Assembly: GCA_964502735.1 (NCBI GenBank) | Contig: CAZCYD010000016.1 | Span: 1 to 52,010 of the forward strand | Origin: JACKAN01 sp964502735 | Lineage (GTDB): Bacteria > Bdellovibrionota > Bdellovibrionia > Bdellovibrionales > UBA1609 | Direction of reading: 5' to 3' | Length of the DNA: 52,010 nt | In this document: positions 41,944 to 50,300 of the stretch, one piece after another | Layout of the letters: each line of letters begins with the position of its first letter | Position numbering within the stretch: position 1 is the first letter of the stretch | Translations under genes and position numbers: made by a program | Notes under the pieces: generated by a model | The model's input: only the letters and a program-made list of their open reading frames with translations | The model's database searches: none | Told to the model about the DNA's origin: nothing

Positions 41944-43389
41944 GTGAAGGTTAGATCATTTATCAAAAGAGGAATTGAGTGGTGTCCTGTAGAGATAGAG
42001 CTTAATTTTTTACCAGGATTGCCGCAGTTTCATTTTTTGGGCCTGCCCGATATGGCCCTTAAAGAGAGTCAGTTAAGAATTAAATCTGCAATTAAACATC
42101 AAGGCTTTGAGTGGCCTAAGGCTAAACAGGTTGTGGTGAACATGAGGCCCAATAATATTCGCAAATCCAGCCAGGGGTTAGAGCTAGCTATTGCCTGTGC
42201 ATTTTTGTGGGCAACTCAACAAGTCGAGAAAAGCCCTCTGTTAAATGAGATTCCTTGGGTGTACGGAGAGTTGGGGTTGAGGGGTGAGGTATTTGCTCCT
42301 GCTGATGTTTATAGGGCTGAAATAGAAGTTGGCGATGACCTGTTAGTTACGGGTGAGGATAGGCCTTCGCTGCCTTTTTCAACTCTTAGAATTCGAGAGT
42401 TGCGAGATTTGCTCAATATGAAGATTTTCCCCAGTGAAGACTCGTCTAGGCAAAGAGATTTAGATTCTGTTTTAGTTTTACCAGAAAGATTTTTTTGCAA
42501 ATCTAGTGGTGATTTATTATCTGTGGTCGGGACGGGTGAGCACAATGCTTTGTTTGTTGGTCCCGCAGGATCAGGTAAGACTGTGTTGGCCGAAAGCTTA
42601 AAGTACGTGTTAGCAGATTTAGATCTTGCTAAGTCTAGAGAAGTGCGAAGGTGGGCACTCACTATGGATTGGCCCTTTGATGGACGACCATTTGTGGCTC
42701 CACATCATTCAACACCCAATATTTCTATGATAGGTGGGGGGAGTCCTCCCTTGCCCGGAGAAATTACAAGAGCTCACAATGGAGTTTTGTTTTTAGATGA
42801 ACTGCTGGAGTTTTCCTCAACGGTCAAAGAGTCTTTAAGGGAGCCTATACAAGAAGGGAAGATATCTGTTAGTCGCCGAGGGGAGAGAAAGGAGTTTCCT
42901 GCAGAGTTTATATTATTAGCTGCAAGTAACCTTTGTCCGTGTGGCAGTTTAGTTCCAGGCCGCATGAATGGTTGTCGGTTTTCATTGACTCGTTGTCGAT
43001 CTTATACGGAAAGATTGAGTGGGCCTCTGGCAGATAGATTTAGTATAATGAGCTACTCTCACACATGGAAAAAACATCAGGAATTGTCTTTAAAAGAGAT
43101 CAAAAAAAGAGTGTTATCAGCAAGAGCCTTTGCCTTATCTTCTCGCGGTCAGAAACTTTCAAACGAAAAGGTGGAGTTCAGTATGATTCAATCTACAATG
43201 AATCCTCTCGTGGCTAAGAGTCAGGTGGCAGAGGTGGTGGGCTCGCGGCGCCGGAGCCAATCTTTATTGCGCGTCGCAAGAAGCCTGGCCGATTTAGAGT
43301 CCTCCGTTGAAATTAAGCCGGAACACGTTTTAAAGGCAAAGGCTTACAGTTTAAGGCCTTTTGACAAGCTCCAGGAGATCTTTGCTTAG
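41944..43389 (+). CDS. ComM/YifB-family Mg-chelatase-like AAA+ ATPase
   Basis: ComM is a helicase that helps integrate DNA in natural transformation. Seen: the N-terminal ChlI-like domain (GLPDMALKESQLRIKSAIKH), Walker A VGPAGSGKTVLAESL near residue 207, PHHSTPNISMIGGG, Walker B GVLFLDELLEFS, the zinc-ligand cysteines in NLCPCGSLVPG, and a C-terminal RSQSLLRVARSLADLE. AGGAGG lies before GTG 41944. 481 aa, a little below the usual size. It ends 64 bases before tRNA-Cys. Confidence 0.92.
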   Translation: MKVRSFIKRGIEWCPVEIELNFLPGLPQFHFLGLPDMALKESQLRIKSAIKHQGFEWPKAKQVVVNMRPNNIRKSSQGLELAIACAFLWATQQVEKSPLLNEIPWVYGELGLRGEVFAPADVYRAEIEVGDDLLVTGEDRPSLPFSTLRIRELRDLLNMKIFPSEDSSRQRDLDSVLVLPERFFCKSSGDLLSVVGTGEHNALFVGPAGSGKTVLAESLKYVLADLDLAKSREVRRWALTMDWPFDGRPFVAPHHSTPNISMIGGGSPPLPGEITRAHNGVLFLDELLEFSSTVKESLREPIQEGKISVSRRGERKEFPAEFILLAASNLCPCGSLVPGRMNGCRFSLTRCRSYTERLSGPLADRFSIMSYSHTWKKHQELSLKEIKKRVLSARAFALSSRGQKLSNEKVEFSMIQSTMNPLVAKSQVAEVVGSRRRSQSLLRVARSLADLESSVEIKPEHVLKAKAYSLRPFDKLQEIFA

Positions 43390-43453
43390 GGGGATTTTCT
43401 TATGGTGAGAGTTGCCAAAGGCCGGATGTCGTGGCAGATTGTGTGGCCTGTAG

Positions 43454-43527
43454 GGTGGTATGGCGGAGAGGCTACGCACCGGACTGCAAATCCGTGTACA
43501 TCGGTTCGAATCCGGTTACCACCTCCA
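43454..43527 (+). tRNA. tRNA-Cys (anticodon GCA)
   Basis: The acceptor stem GGTGGTA pairs with TACCACC, followed by T and encoded CCA. The anticodon stem CCGGA/TCCGT (one wobble) closes loop CTGCAAA with anticodon GCA. The T arm reads GGTTCGAATCC. It marks the boundary between core genes and the metal-efflux cluster. Confidence 0.95.
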
Positions 43528-43842
43528 AATTTCTGACGCGAATTAGTCGAAAATGAGGGATAACCCCTCGAAATCAAAACACAATAGATTCAATCAGTTA
43601 TAGAGTTCGGACCTTTTGAAACATCATTCCAGATAACCCAAAATAACCACGGAAACTGGCAATGGACTGGCAACCGACTGGCAATTGGAAGTCTGTAAAT
43701 CCTTATTTTTTCTAGCAATTGCGAATCGTGCTTTTGGCGAACGTTCAAGCTTCGTCTGGCAATTATGACTTCGCTACCTAGAGCGCAAACATCAATAAGC
43801 TAAATCCATTCACAAATTTTTTAGAAACTCATGGAGGTTCCT
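43528..43842. other. Gene-free stretch between tRNA-Cys and a small protein gene
   Basis: No convincing gene is seen on either strand. The antisense ORF across the tRNA is an artefact. The stretch holds three phased 11-bp repeats (43655-43687) and a fourth related copy near 43755. No integrase gene is adjacent. Confidence 0.5.
43655..43687 (+). repeat. Three direct 11-bp repeats, consensus ACTGGCAAnnG
   Basis: ACTGGCAATGG, ACTGGCAACCG and ACTGGCAATTG follow each other without gaps at exactly 11 bp, about one helical turn. A partial fourth copy (CTGGCAATTA) lies at 43756-43765. This arrangement suits cooperative protein binding, for example integrase arm-type sites or an excisionase; that is inference. 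Confidence 0.75.
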
Positions 43843-44013
43843 ATGATTCCAAAACAACTCATTCAAGCCGCCGTTGCCGCAGCTCTTATCGCAGCCGCTT
43901 CAGGCCAAATTCCCAAACTCATCCAAACCATGCGAGTCGCGCAATATCAGATTCTCAAAGAATCGCAGGCTTCTAAGTGGGGCCGTGCGATTCTTCTGCC
44001 TGTTGGTAAGTGA
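43843..44013 (+). CDS. Small hydrophobic protein (56 aa)
   Basis: GGAGG lies 5 nt before ATG 43843 and the product starts MIPKQLIQAAVAAALIAAA, an amphipathic or membrane-inserting helix, followed by a basic segment (RVAQYQILKESQASKWG). The gene is short and its role unknown, but the ribosome site and composition support it. It is the first gene after tRNA-Cys. Confidence 0.55.
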   Translation: MIPKQLIQAAVAAALIAAASGQIPKLIQTMRVAQYQILKESQASKWGRAILLPVGK

Positions 44014-44180
44014 AGTTCTTGCACGGGCTCTTAGTGCTATTCCTTTCTATATCTCAGGAAGGACTTAGTCCTTTTAATAAAGGTCGATAAAAATGTAGAG
44101 GTCGAAAGAAGTCATATCAAGGCTGGAGGGTGGAGGCGCAAACTGCTTTGAGGATGATGGGGGCGATGAGGAATATTGAG

Positions 44181-44207
44181 AGCCTCTCTTGCGAGAGGCT
44201 ATTTTCT
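44181..44207. terminator. Hairpin between small protein genes
   Basis: AGCCTCTC (44181-44188), loop TTGC, and GAGAGGCT (44193-44200) form a perfect 8-bp stem followed by ATTTTCT. It lies between the convergent genes ending at 44013 and 44240 and probably terminates the plus-strand transcript. Confidence 0.55.
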
Positions 44208-44239
44208 CGACAAATTTGAATTCGAGCTAACGAGTTGAA

Positions 44240-44482
44240 CTAGCGCGACTTTTCCTTTGACGCCTCATATTTCTCATTGGATTCCCAACATTTACCTTTA
44301 CGGAACTCTTTATTTAGTTTGCCCACTTTTTCAGCGCACTTGTGAGCCTCTTCGTCGTTAGTGGCTTTCGGACAATCTTTTTTGCAAAGCTCGACGAGGT
44401 TCCACTCAGTTTTAGTTTCGTTTGCGAAAGAAACTGCAGAGAACGGCAAAATAAGTGCGACCCCTAATACAAATTTAAGCAT
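44240..44482 (-). CDS. Small secreted Cys-containing protein of the metal cluster
   Basis: An 80-aa protein with a signal peptide (hydrophobic residues 3-20, ending VSFANE). The mature part is lysine-rich with four cysteines (ELCKKDCPKA, HKCAEK, KGKCWES), which may form disulfides or bind metal. GGAG lies before ATG 44482. A promoter with -35 TTGCAT and -10 TACTAT at 17-bp spacing lies upstream and overlaps the shared palindromic operator, so it is probably controlled by the ArsR-like regulator. I do not know a characterised homologue. Confidence 0.75.
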   Translation of the reverse strand: MLKFVLGVALILPFSAVSFANETKTEWNLVELCKKDCPKATNDEEAHKCAEKVGKLNKEFRKGKCWESNEKYEASKEKSR

Positions 44483-44533
44483 ATTTTTTACTCCACTTTA
44501 TGGTTTAGACCGCCCTGTGCGGTTAGGCTTGAT

Positions 44534-44565
44534 ATAGTATGTATGCTTGCGCTATTATGCAAGTG
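44534..44565 (-). promoter_or_regulatory. Promoter with operator site 1 (minus-strand gene)
   Basis: On the minus strand TTGCAT (44562-44557) and TACTAT (44539-44534) are 17 bp apart. The -35 overlaps the inverted repeat CTTGC-N8-GCAAG (44546-44563). The 24-mer at 44541-44564, read on the minus strand, matches 20 of 24 bases of site 2 at 45166-45189. Confidence 0.65.
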
Positions 44566-44620
44566 TTGTGGTCGTACGGTTAACGCATCCATCCGTTCTT
44601 CTTCAGCTGCTTATGCAATG

Positions 44621-44639
44621 TAGATTACCTGGTAATCTA
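44621..44639. promoter_or_regulatory. Perfect 19-bp palindrome upstream of arsR-like gene
   Basis: TAGATTACC and GGTAATCTA flank a single T. The sequence is unlike sites 1 and 2. It lies 73 bases before the GTG at 44712 and may be an operator for another regulator or a hairpin in the arsR leader. Confidence 0.45.
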
Positions 44640-44711
44640 AAAGAGAAGTTTTATGGATAGAAAAGGCATTGTTGGATGCAAAATATTGGCACCTAATTTT
44701 GGGAGAGAGTC

Positions 44712-45116
44712 GTGCATTTGATAAAAACTCAACCGGAAGCAATCTTTCAGGCTCTATCGGACCCGATCCGAATTCGAGTGATTCGCCTGCTGAATGTAAC
44801 AGATGAGGAAGCTTGCCTTTGCGAACTTGTGGATAGTCTTTTGGAGCCGGAGTACAAGCTTTCTCGTCACATCAAAATTCTTAAAAGCTCTGGGTTGCTG
44901 ACGGCAAGAAAAGATGGACGTTGGGTGTATCATCGACTCGTCAGCAAAGTTTCGTATCTAGATTCTCTTCATGAGGCCATCAGTCTTTTGCCTGATGCTG
45001 ACGGATTTTTCAAAAAAGATCTTTCCAACTTTAAAAAGCGTATTCGCATGAGGGAAGATGGTCGATGCCAAGTCGGAATTCTTTCCAGCGATCTCTCAGA
45101 GAAAGCTAAAGGATAG
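44712..45116 (+). CDS. ArsR/SmtB-family metal-responsive repressor
   Basis: ArsR-family repressors release DNA on binding metal. Seen: IFQALSDPIRIRVIRLL, the Cys motif EACLCELVD (residues 33-41, metal site of ArsR type), the recognition helix YKLSRHIKILKSSGLLTARK and RWVYHRL. Extra C-terminal residues (about 100-134) include one Cys. GGGAGAG lies before GTG 44712; TTG 44718 is another possible start. It lies between the two matching operators and is the obvious regulator of the cluster. A 22-codon ORF with two Cys (44653-44721) overlaps its start. Confidence 0.85.
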   Translation: MHLIKTQPEAIFQALSDPIRIRVIRLLNVTDEEACLCELVDSLLEPEYKLSRHIKILKSSGLLTARKDGRWVYHRLVSKVSYLDSLHEAISLLPDADGFFKKDLSNFKKRIRMREDGRCQVGILSSDLSEKAKG

Positions 45117-45163
45117 AAACGCCTGAGATTGGCTCTAGGTGTCGTATAGTACGTCCCAAAAAT

Positions 45164-45195
45164 ATACTTGCATAGTAGTGCAAGTATGCTACACT
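45164..45195 (+). promoter_or_regulatory. Promoter with operator site 2 (CzcI-like gene)
   Basis: Perfect 9-bp inverted repeat ATACTTGCA (45164-45172) and TGCAAGTAT (45179-45187). TTGCAT (45168-45173) and TACACT (45190-45195), 16 bp apart, form the promoter, so a bound repressor would cover -35 and spacer. Confidence 0.65.
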
Positions 45196-45212
45196 CATTT
45201 GAAATGTACAGA

Positions 45213-45563
45213 ATGGTTCAATTAGCTATAGCTTTGATGATGTTCGTTTGTGGGATGGCTCCGGCTATCTCATGTGAAGTTCCATCTGAGATGCCAATTC
45301 AAGTTGCTAGCTTGGATTCAAGTTGTTCGCGTATTACTTCGAGTCGCGTCGTTACAAATCAATCGAATCCCAGTTCTGATCAAGAGGATTCTCAATCGTT
45401 ACCCTGCACATTTTGTTCGTCTTTCTGTCACCATACGGTGACTCTTCCGTCTTCTGCCGATGTACTTCCACTGTTGGGAGTCGCATCCTTCTTCGATTTT
45501 CCAGTCGATGGTTATTCGAGTGTTCATCTCGAATCTCCCAAAGAGCCTCCGCGTTCTTCATAA
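45213..45563 (+). CDS. Small secreted Cys/His protein, CzcI-like position
   Basis: The frame is open from 45168, but that start lies inside the promoter, so ATG 45204 or 45213 is better. The product starts with a signal peptide (MVQLAIALMMFVCGMAPAIS). The mature part has CTFCSSFCHHTVTLP and ends with a Pro-rich segment (LESPKEPPRSS), resembling small periplasmic proteins placed before czcC in metal-efflux operons (CzcI-like). That placement is the main support. Cys and His suggest metal binding. Confidence 0.6.
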   Translation: MVQLAIALMMFVCGMAPAISCEVPSEMPIQVASLDSSCSRITSSRVVTNQSNPSSDQEDSQSLPCTFCSSFCHHTVTLPSSADVLPLLGVASFFDFPVDGYSSVHLESPKEPPRSS

Positions 45564-45699
45564 ATTTATTTAATCTATCAACTAAGTATTCATTTTTTAG
45601 GTGACGCCTCCTAATAAGAGCGATTCTCCATAGGAGATTTATGCGAAACGATTCAGTTCCAATATTTATTATTAGTAATTTTTTAGCTGGATACTCAAT

Positions 45700-46896
45700 A
45701 TGAGATGCTTGATATTCATACTAATTGCTGGCCTTCCAGGAGCTGTGCTTGCGTGCGAGAGCACTCCGTCGACATTGGCTTCAGTCTATAAGTGTCTACT
45801 CGAAAATCATCCTTCGCTTCAGTATCAAAAATTTAGAGATGCCGAAAATAAAGCTAGAGATCAAGCTGCAAGGCAAATTGCAAACCCAGAAATTGAGGCG
45901 AAATCAAGTGTCTCGGGTGAGTCGGGATTAGAGCTAGAAATTCTCCAACCAATCGAAATCGGTGGACGAAGAGCCGCACGGAAAGAACAGGCTCAGGCAG
46001 AAAACAACCTTGCTCTAACTGATGACGCTCTCAAGAGCGGCGAGATTGCTTTGTCTATTGCTCAGAACCTCATCAGGCTTCGGCAGCTCGAAAGAAACCT
46101 CTCGATTATTTCTGAAGCGAAATCATCCACAACGAGCATCACGAAACGCTTTCAGGCTAAAGGGTCGATGACACCTGAAGATCGAATTGTCGTGGGACTT
46201 CTGCGTTTATACGATTCCACCCTGATCCAAAAATCGAGATTGGCCGAAGCCGAACGTGATTCTTTAAAGCTCGTGATTGAGTCAGCAGCTAAGGTTTCGC
46301 TTTCTGGAATCACTTGGAAGTCAGAACAAATGCGAAGGAAATGGCCTTCGTTGTCACCGCTGCAGGAAAAAATCCCTCTTCAGGTGCGTGGTGCTCAGGC
46401 CGAATTAGCGATCGCGCAGGCTCAGTGGCATCAAGCGTCTGCTGAGGCTTGGCCCTCATTGAATGTTGGTCCTACCTTCAAGCGTCTTTACGAAACTCGA
46501 GAGGATAGCTGGGGTTTGATGGTCAATATGACCTTGCCTCTCTGGAACTTAAATGGAGGCGAAAGGGCTCTCACACGGGCGCGAACACAGCAATCTGAAA
46601 CACGCCTTGCGGCCGCAAATATGCTTGAGTCAAGCCGTCTTGAATCTCTTAAGCGAACTTATGAAAAAGCCATCCTCGCCTTAGAGAGTGCTCCTCAGGA
46701 AAACAGCATCAATTCGCTCATTTCGGCTACGGAAAAGCAGCTCTCTCGCGGCCTTATTCAGCCAAATGCGTTGATCGAAATTTATCGCTCGTCCCTTGAA
46801 TCTCTTGAAGTCACTAATGAAACAGAACTCCATGCGTTGCAGGCGTATTTTCAATACGAGACAGCACTTGGTCATCTTCCAAAGGAACTTTTATGA
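45700..46896 (+). CDS. Outer-membrane efflux protein, CzcC/CnrC type (TolC family)
   Basis: CzcC-type proteins form the outer-membrane channel of a tripartite metal pump. Seen: a signal peptide (residues 1-18, ending VLAC), then two long helical repeats of the TolC family, with PEIEAKSSVSGESGLELEI and LEILQPIEIGGRRAARKEQA in the first half and ALTRARTQQSETRLAAAN in the second. 398 aa is normal. No strong ribosome site precedes ATG 45700. Its stop overlaps the next gene by 4 bases (ATGA), so they are coupled. Confidence 0.9.
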   Translation: MRCLIFILIAGLPGAVLACESTPSTLASVYKCLLENHPSLQYQKFRDAENKARDQAARQIANPEIEAKSSVSGESGLELEILQPIEIGGRRAARKEQAQAENNLALTDDALKSGEIALSIAQNLIRLRQLERNLSIISEAKSSTTSITKRFQAKGSMTPEDRIVVGLLRLYDSTLIQKSRLAEAERDSLKLVIESAAKVSLSGITWKSEQMRRKWPSLSPLQEKIPLQVRGAQAELAIAQAQWHQASAEAWPSLNVGPTFKRLYETREDSWGLMVNMTLPLWNLNGGERALTRARTQQSETRLAAANMLESSRLESLKRTYEKAILALESAPQENSINSLISATEKQLSRGLIQPNALIEIYRSSLESLEVTNETELHALQAYFQYETALGHLPKELL

Positions 46897-47336
46897 AAAA
46901 CACTCTTCTCAAATCTATTTTGATCGTTTCAACTTTTTCATCTGGCTTTGCTTGGGCAGCCGAAGAAGGCGAAGCTCCGAAAGCGCGTATCGGACCTGGG
47001 AAAGCAATCCTTGAAGCGACGATGGAGAATGGGCTGCGGCTCTCTGAAAAAGCCGTGCTCAATCTTGAGATTCAACTATCGCCTATTAAACAAAGCGGTT
47101 CCATCACTGTTCCAACGACTGCATTAGTTAAATTCCAAGACTTCTATGCCGTCTACCGGAAACGAGATGGTTGGTTCAAGATGGTTGAAGTTGAGCCTCA
47201 GATTTCTAATGGTGTTTCAATCATTTTCTCTAAAGAACTCAAAGTAGGCGATGAACTTGTTGTCGCAAACGCGGATCTTCTTCGTGTCGTTGATCTTGAT
47301 GTTTGGGGCCCCGAAGCTGACGCTTGCGTGGATTGA
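46893..47336 (+). CDS. Very short periplasmic adaptor-like protein of the RND pump
   Basis: The protein has 147 aa with a signal peptide (residues 1-22, ending FAWAAE). The mature part (ITVPTTALVKFQDFYAVYRK and VGDELVVANADLLRVVDL) resembles only the C-terminal membrane-proximal segment of CzcB-type adaptors, which are normally 350-400 aa with a lipoyl domain and coiled-coil hairpin. Those parts are missing. It lies between czcC-like and czcA-like genes, where the adaptor gene should be, with 4-base overlap on one side and 3 bases on the other. It may be a minimal adaptor or a remnant. Confidence 0.7.
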   Translation: MKNTLLKSILIVSTFSSGFAWAAEEGEAPKARIGPGKAILEATMENGLRLSEKAVLNLEIQLSPIKQSGSITVPTTALVKFQDFYAVYRKRDGWFKMVEVEPQISNGVSIIFSKELKVGDELVVANADLLRVVDLDVWGPEADACVD

Positions 47337-47339
47337 TTT

Positions 47340-50300
47340 ATGATAAATAAAGTTATTCATTTTTCCGTCTATCATCGCGGTGCAGTTCTTTTCCTGACAT
47401 TGTTACTTGCGGGCTTTGGATGGTGGAGCTTCACCCACCTCTCTATTGACGCAGTTCCAGACATCACCAATGTGCAAGTCCAAGTCTTATCGGAGGCAAG
47501 TGGTCTCTCTGCTGAAGAAGTTGAGAGGACAGTCACGTTTCCCGTTGAGCGGTCGATGGGAGGTATTTCTGGCGTAACTCAAGTGCGCTCACTCAGCCGC
47601 TTCGGACTTTCGGTCGTCACGGTTATTTTTTCCGATGGCAGCGACATCTATCGTGCAAGACAAATGGTCTCAGAGCGCCTGCTATCAGTACGCTCAGAGC
47701 TTCCTCCAAAAATTGAACCTAAATTGGGTCCTATATCCACGGGCCTTGGAGAAGTCTTTTTCTATGCCATTGAAGCGACCGACATAAAGCAAGGACCCGA
47801 GAGAGCGGAACAGCTTATGGAGCTTCGGGGAATTCAAGAGTGGTATATTAAACCACGTCTTTTAGGCGTTCCTGGCGTTGCCGAAATTAACACGATTGGT
47901 GGTTTTGAAAAACAGTTCCACGTCCAACCTAACGTCGACAAACTGCAAAGCTATGGATTGGGTTTTGATGACATCGTAGAGGCTCTGGAAAGAACCAACG
48001 AAAATGTCGGCGGCGGCTATGTTCAGCAATCCAGCGAGCAGTTCATCGTTCAAGGTAGTGGCTTGCTTTCCGGGATTGAAGACATCGAGTTGACACCGCT
48101 TCGTTCACTGAACACTCTTCGCTCAATCACAGTTAAAGATGTTGCGGATGTGCGCCTTGGATCAGAGCTTCGCACTGGCGCTGCTGTTGTGGGATCTCAA
48201 GAGGCGGTTCTTGGCACCGTTCTTATGCTCATGGGCGAGAATAGCCGAGAGGTTTCAACGCGCATTGCGGATCGGCTGTTAGAGATCGAAAAAGGTTTGC
48301 CCAAGGGGATTAAGCTCACACCTCTTTATGATCGCTCTGAGCTTGTGAATCAAACGCTCTCGACTATTGAGCATAACTTGCTGATGGGAGCGAGTCTTGT
48401 CATAATCGTTCTTCTCTTTCTTTTGGGAAATCTGCGGGCGGCATTGATCACCGCTATCGTCATCCCTTTGTCGCTTTTGATGACATTTATTTTCATGAAA
48501 TACTTCAAAATTTCAGGAAACCTTCTGAGTCTTGGGGCACTCGATTTTGGTATTATCGTTGACGGTGCCGTGATCGTACTTGACCACTGCGTAAGGCGAA
48601 TTCACGAAGCCGCTAAAGATTTGAAACGCAATCTTTCGCCTGAAGAAATCAAGAGAACAGTTTATGAAGCCGCAGTGGAAATCCGAACTGCTGCGGGCTT
48701 CGGCGAGTTGATTGTCGTTGTTGTTTTCCTTCCTGTTTTAGCTCTCACGGGCATCGAAGGAAAGATGTTCCAGCCGATGGCTGCGACTTTTGCTATCGCC
48801 GTGTTCTGTGCGCTTGTATTGTCGTTTTCGACAGTTCCGGCCCTGGCGAGTATTTTCCTTCGTGGAAAGGTGGAGGAAGGCGACCCTTGGCTGATGAGGA
48901 AAGCCGAGAGGGCTTACAAGCCTATTCTAGAATTCACCCTGAAGCGAAGGCCTTTAGCAATTGGTATCGGACTTGCGTCCGTTGTCTTGGGCGTGGTTCT
49001 TTTCAGGATGCTCGGTGGAGAATTTCTTCCGCAGCTCGATGAGGGATCGCGTGCTTTGCAATTCGTCCGTCCGGTGAATATTTCATTGGATCAAGCGGTT
49101 CGCCTTCAAACAAAATCGCAGAGAATCATAGAGGAGTTTCCACAAGTCCAAGCCGTTTTCAGCCGGATTGGGACTGCCGAGGTGGCAACAGATCCGATGG
49201 GCGTCAATCTCGCGGATACGTTCATCACCTTTAAGGCGAAATCTGAATGGCCTAAGGGAGCTGGAGCACCCCGAACCTGGACAGAAGTCACTCAAGCAAT
49301 CACGGAAAGATTGGAAGAAGAAATTCCCGGCCAGCGGGTTCTCGTGAGTCAGCCTATCCAGATGCGTTTTAATGAAATGCTTGAGGGAACTCGGGCCGAC
49401 GTATCTGTCAAAATCTTTGGTGAAGACTTCGATACGTTAGTCGAACTCTCAGAAAAAATCGCAGTAGCGGTGCGAACTGTTCCGGGCTCTGGTGATGTCG
49501 AAGGTGAAGTTCAGGGCTCCTCGCCGATGCTCAAAGTGAGTCCAAACTATGACTTTCTAAGGCCTCTCGGAATTTCAGGAAAGGAAGTTTTGAATACGGT
49601 GGCAATTGCTATTGGGGGACAAGAAGCTGGTTATGTTTTTGATGGAGTGAAGCGATTTCCGATCATTGTGAAACTCGACGAGAGTGTAAGATCTAATCTT
49701 GACGCCATACGAATGCTTCCGGTGGAGACTGGTGAACGTGCTTCGGTTCCCTTAAAGCAGGCTGCAAATATTCAATTTCAAGAGACTCTGGGCACGGTCA
49801 ATCGTGAGGAGTCCAAGCGTCGCGTGGCTGTTTTGATTAATCCACGGGGGGTTGATACAGAATCATTTGTGTTGGCAGCGCAGAAGAAGGTTGCTGAATC
49901 CGTTGAGATTCCTCCAGGCTATTATATGGAATGGGGAGGAAATTTTAAGAACCTTATCGAAGCGAGAACTCGGTTGATGATCTTTGCTCCGCTCGCATTC
50001 TTGCTGGTGTTAGCAATGGTTTTCTGGGCCTTCAGAAGTATTCCCCAGACATTTTTGGTTTTAATCGGTGTACCACTCGCGCTTGTGGGGGGCGTTTTAG
50101 GATTAAAGGCGAATGGTCTTCCGTTTAGTATCACTGCGGGAGTGGGCTTCATTGCGCTTGCAGGCATCTCGGTTCTCAACGGCGTGGTGCTTATCAATTG
50201 CTTCAACGATCTTCAGGCAAAAGGGCTTCGGGGTATTGAGCTTGTTCGGAAAGGAACGGCGCTTCGTATTCGCCCCGTTCTCATGACAGCACTCGTTGCA

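Noticed and set aside
43386..43577. Minus-strand ORF across tRNA-Cys (GGGNRIRTDVHGF-type protein)
   Set aside because: This is the well-known artefact of translating the antisense of a tRNA.
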